Source of the DNA: Macrobrachium rosenbergii
Lineage: Eukaryota > Arthropoda > Malacostraca > Decapoda > Palaemonidae
Reading direction: 5' to 3'
NCBI RefSeq assembly: GCF_040412425.1
Contig: NC_089741.1
Span: 41,920,538 to 41,984,537, forward strand
DNA: 64,000 nucleotides
In this document: one piece after another, positions 61,609-64,000 of the stretch
How the letters are laid out: the number at the start of each line of letters is the position of its first letter
Numbering within the stretch: the stretch's first letter is position 1
Made by a program: the position numbers and the translations under genes
Notes under the pieces: model-generated
What the model was told of the DNA's origin: nothing
Database searches by the model: none
The model's input: only the letters and a program-made list of their open reading frames with translations

Positions 61609-61965
61609 AATATTCTTCGCCTTGGGTGACTCAGTTCGCCGTTGTTAATTATTCGCAGATATATATAAAATTCTTTAACATTCTAAATATTCCCTTTACT
61701 AGGATCAAACGGACGCGACGAAAAGAACGACAAGCGAAAGGTGCTTTTAGCACACACTCCCGAAAAAGACTAGTTTCATTCTGGTCGCTTGCGATTCTTA
61801 ATATTCTTCTCCTTGGATGACTCAGTTCGCCGTTGTTAATTATCCTTTAATATAAAACTCTAAATAATCGCTTTACGACGACCAAACGGCGCGACAACAG
61901 AACAACAAACACTCTCCCCAAAAGAGCTAGACTGATTATAGTTTCTTTCTGGTCGCTTCCTCCGG
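61609..61965. repeat. Diverged direct duplication upstream of TOM1
   Basis: CCTTGGGTGACTCAGTTCGC at about 61620 recurs as CCTTGGATGACTCAGTTCGC at about 61811. Both are followed by CGTTGTTAATTAT and, further on, by ACACTC, CTAG and TTTCTGGTCGCTT blocks. Unit length is about 190 bp. Confidence 0.65.
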
Positions 61966-62639
61966 TCGCACGTGACAAGGCTGGTCGTTATTCTCTCGAA
62001 GATAAGGTGGGCGATTTCGAAATGATTCATGGTTGTTCGTTGACACGCATAAAGCGACTGGTGTGGAATTGGGTTCGTCGAGTGCGTCATGAGGACGTGC
62101 ACATTCGTGCGGTTCGTAATGATGAGGCTTACGAACGAGTAGAGAGAGAGGCATTTGTGATTAGGATCTCGTATCGAATTACACTCTGCTCAAGTTGCTT
62201 AACTTGCAGTAACTTTTAGTCTGAGGAATGTTTGTTTGTTTATGAAGTTACAACAAAGATACAAACATTTACGGTGTAGAAACAAAAAGACCGAATCTCT
62301 GCTCTACGTAACGTCAAGGCTTAAATTTGACACCCTAATATGACTGCGTGTGGAAATATGAGACATTTAAAGTGGGAATTGAATGAAATTGGAGAAACTG
62401 AATGATTTAGATGAGGCTGTATTCCGAAGCTGGTTGGAGAGAAGCTGCTTGAGTTGGAAATGACTGAAAGATGAATGAACTGGATTTTGATGATGATGAT
62501 GATGAAACATATGTTTGTTTTTATACCAATGTACTGTACAAAGAAAGCTCCATTTTTGGTGTGCAAGGTTAAATGGCATGGGCTATCACGTGCTCTCAGA
62601 AATCAATAGTGTCGTGTAAACGCACTGTTTTAGTTTTCT

Positions 62640-63035
62640 GTGAAAGAAAACTATTGTGCCGGCTTTGTCTGTCCGTCCGCACTTTTTCTGTCTGCCCTCA
62701 GATCATAAAAGCTACTGAGGCTAGAGGGTTGCAAATTGGTATGTTGACCATCCACCCTCCAATCATCAAACATACCAAATTGCAGCCCTCTAGCCTCAGT
62801 AGTTTTCTTGTATTTCATTTAATGTTAAAGTTAGCCAAAATCGTGCTATTTGCAACTATATAGCATAGGTCACCACCGGTCTATGGTTCAAGTTTCATGG
62901 GCCGTGGCTGACACAGCATCATACCGAGACCACCGAAAGATCTATTTTCGGTGGCCTTGATTATACGCTGTTGCGGCTGTATAGAACACCCGATTGCGCC
63001 GAAGAAACTCCGGCGCACTTTTTACTTGTTTTTTT
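62640..63035. repeat. Palindrome-bearing dispersed-type repeat
   Basis: It contains a large imperfect hairpin (CTACTGAGGCTAGAGGGTTG at about 62711 pairing with CAGCCCTCTAGCCTCAGTAG at about 62782), a second hairpin CACCGAAAGAT...TTTTCGGTG near 62931-62952 and a third, GCGCCGAAG..CTCCGGCGC, near 62996-63017. It is not coding. From memory, similar sequence is common in shrimp. Confidence 0.6.
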
Positions 63036-64000
63036 AAAGTAAACAGTTACTATTTTAGATTTCTATTTCAAGTAAAGAGAAGTCAACATTGGCAATTCTC
63101 ACTGCTTCTGTTAACTAGAGAACTTCCGTGAAAGAAAAGCGCCATTTTACTTAAGATAGTAAGTTTACCCTTTTACCGATCTAGAGCAAATCAATGTAAT
63201 TTTCTTATTTATTCTCCCGTATCATTGTTTGTGGTCACATGAGTGTGCGGGCTGGTATTGTCCTTATCACACCCAACGGAATGTTTGATTACTGCGTGGT
63301 AGAACACATTTGAATGCCGTGATAAGCGAGATGTCGTGATAACTTTAAGGAATTTCTGACTGTACGCCTAGCTTAGCATAAGGAATTTGACAGAGTTCAG
63401 CCTTTTCGTTCTGAAAGTTATTTAAATCATAACTGCCACTCTACGTATTTGCATGACGTATCAGTGAATTTATATGTAAATGAAATGATTTTAATCTCAG
63501 GTGAACAACATTTTTTGCCTACCACGTCACCGACAATAATAACTTTAAGGTTGTAAAACCATTTGAAGCCTGAAGGACAGTTTATGAAGCGTACGGTTGG
63601 TTGCACCGCCTTGCAAACAAGGGAAAGAGAATTTGAGCAAAACAAAACCACATCATATGAAGCATTTGTAAACAAACATAACAATTAAAACAATGCATTA
63701 AGGAATTAATGAAAATAAGAACTTCATAGATGGTGGCTTTAAAAGATTTCAAGCGTGTCCTTATAAAAGAGTATGAAATATAAAATATCATTAATGCAAT
63801 GAGGAAAAAAAGGAATGGCGGTATCAATAGACCTATGGTATTTTTTTCGAGATGTTCCATATAAAATTATTGAATCATGTTGATATAATCTGAAAGGTAA
63901 TTAAATATCCATAAACAGGATTGTCTACATTACTACATTGTCCTTCTTTGCACATTCTCGTGATTTCAGCAAGTTAACCTTGATAAATATTTTCCATATT

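Noticed and set aside
1..64000. CRISPR arrays, bacterial operons, tRNA or rRNA genes
   Set aside because: None seen; the gene structure is eukaryotic throughout.

Overview
The window looks like nuclear DNA from a crustacean, most likely a decapod. It is AT-rich, has long introns and many microsatellites, and carries decapod-style dispersed repeats and a DIRS-type tyrosine-recombinase retrotransposon. The organism call is inference. The gene calls rest on exon-by-exon translation with GT/AG boundaries and matching phases.

Layout. (1) 3.79-6.97 kb, + strand: a four-exon gene for an unrecognised type I membrane protein of about 410 aa, with a signal peptide, a four-cysteine N-glycosylated ectodomain, one membrane segment and a Ser/Pro-rich tail that carries an ITIM-like tyrosine motif. 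(2) 9.3-26.5 kb, + strand: Merlin (NF2 orthologue), with complete FERM, coiled-coil and C-terminal parts, split over about 11 coding exons. (3) 11.85-18.53 kb, inside the 9.3-kb first coding intron of Merlin and in the same orientation: a full-length DIRS-like element with gag-like, RT/RNase H and tyrosine-recombinase regions, inverted termini and an internal complementary region. (4) 26.5-40.7 kb: the interval between convergent genes, with MITE-like elements, a decayed non-LTR reverse transcriptase fragment and otherwise unrecognised AT-rich DNA. (5) 61.4-40.7 kb, - strand: TOM1/TOM1L-family endosomal adaptor (VHS + GAT), about 12-13 coding exons including a 24-nt exon. (6) 61.4-64 kb: TOM1 5' region and an upstream palindrome-bearing repeat.

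Merlin and TOM1 are tail to tail. Merlin is a membrane-cytoskeleton scaffold and growth suppressor; TOM1 is an ESCRT-0-like ubiquitin/clathrin adaptor. Nothing in the sequence shows that they work together. Both putative promoters contain a perfect palindromic CRE (TGACGTCA).

An important caveat: all three genes and the DIRS element show frame breaks. Most are single-base changes in short homopolymers, with clearly conserved coding sequence resuming on the far side. That pattern suggests assembly indels more than gene death, so the conceptual proteins here should not be taken literally across those points.
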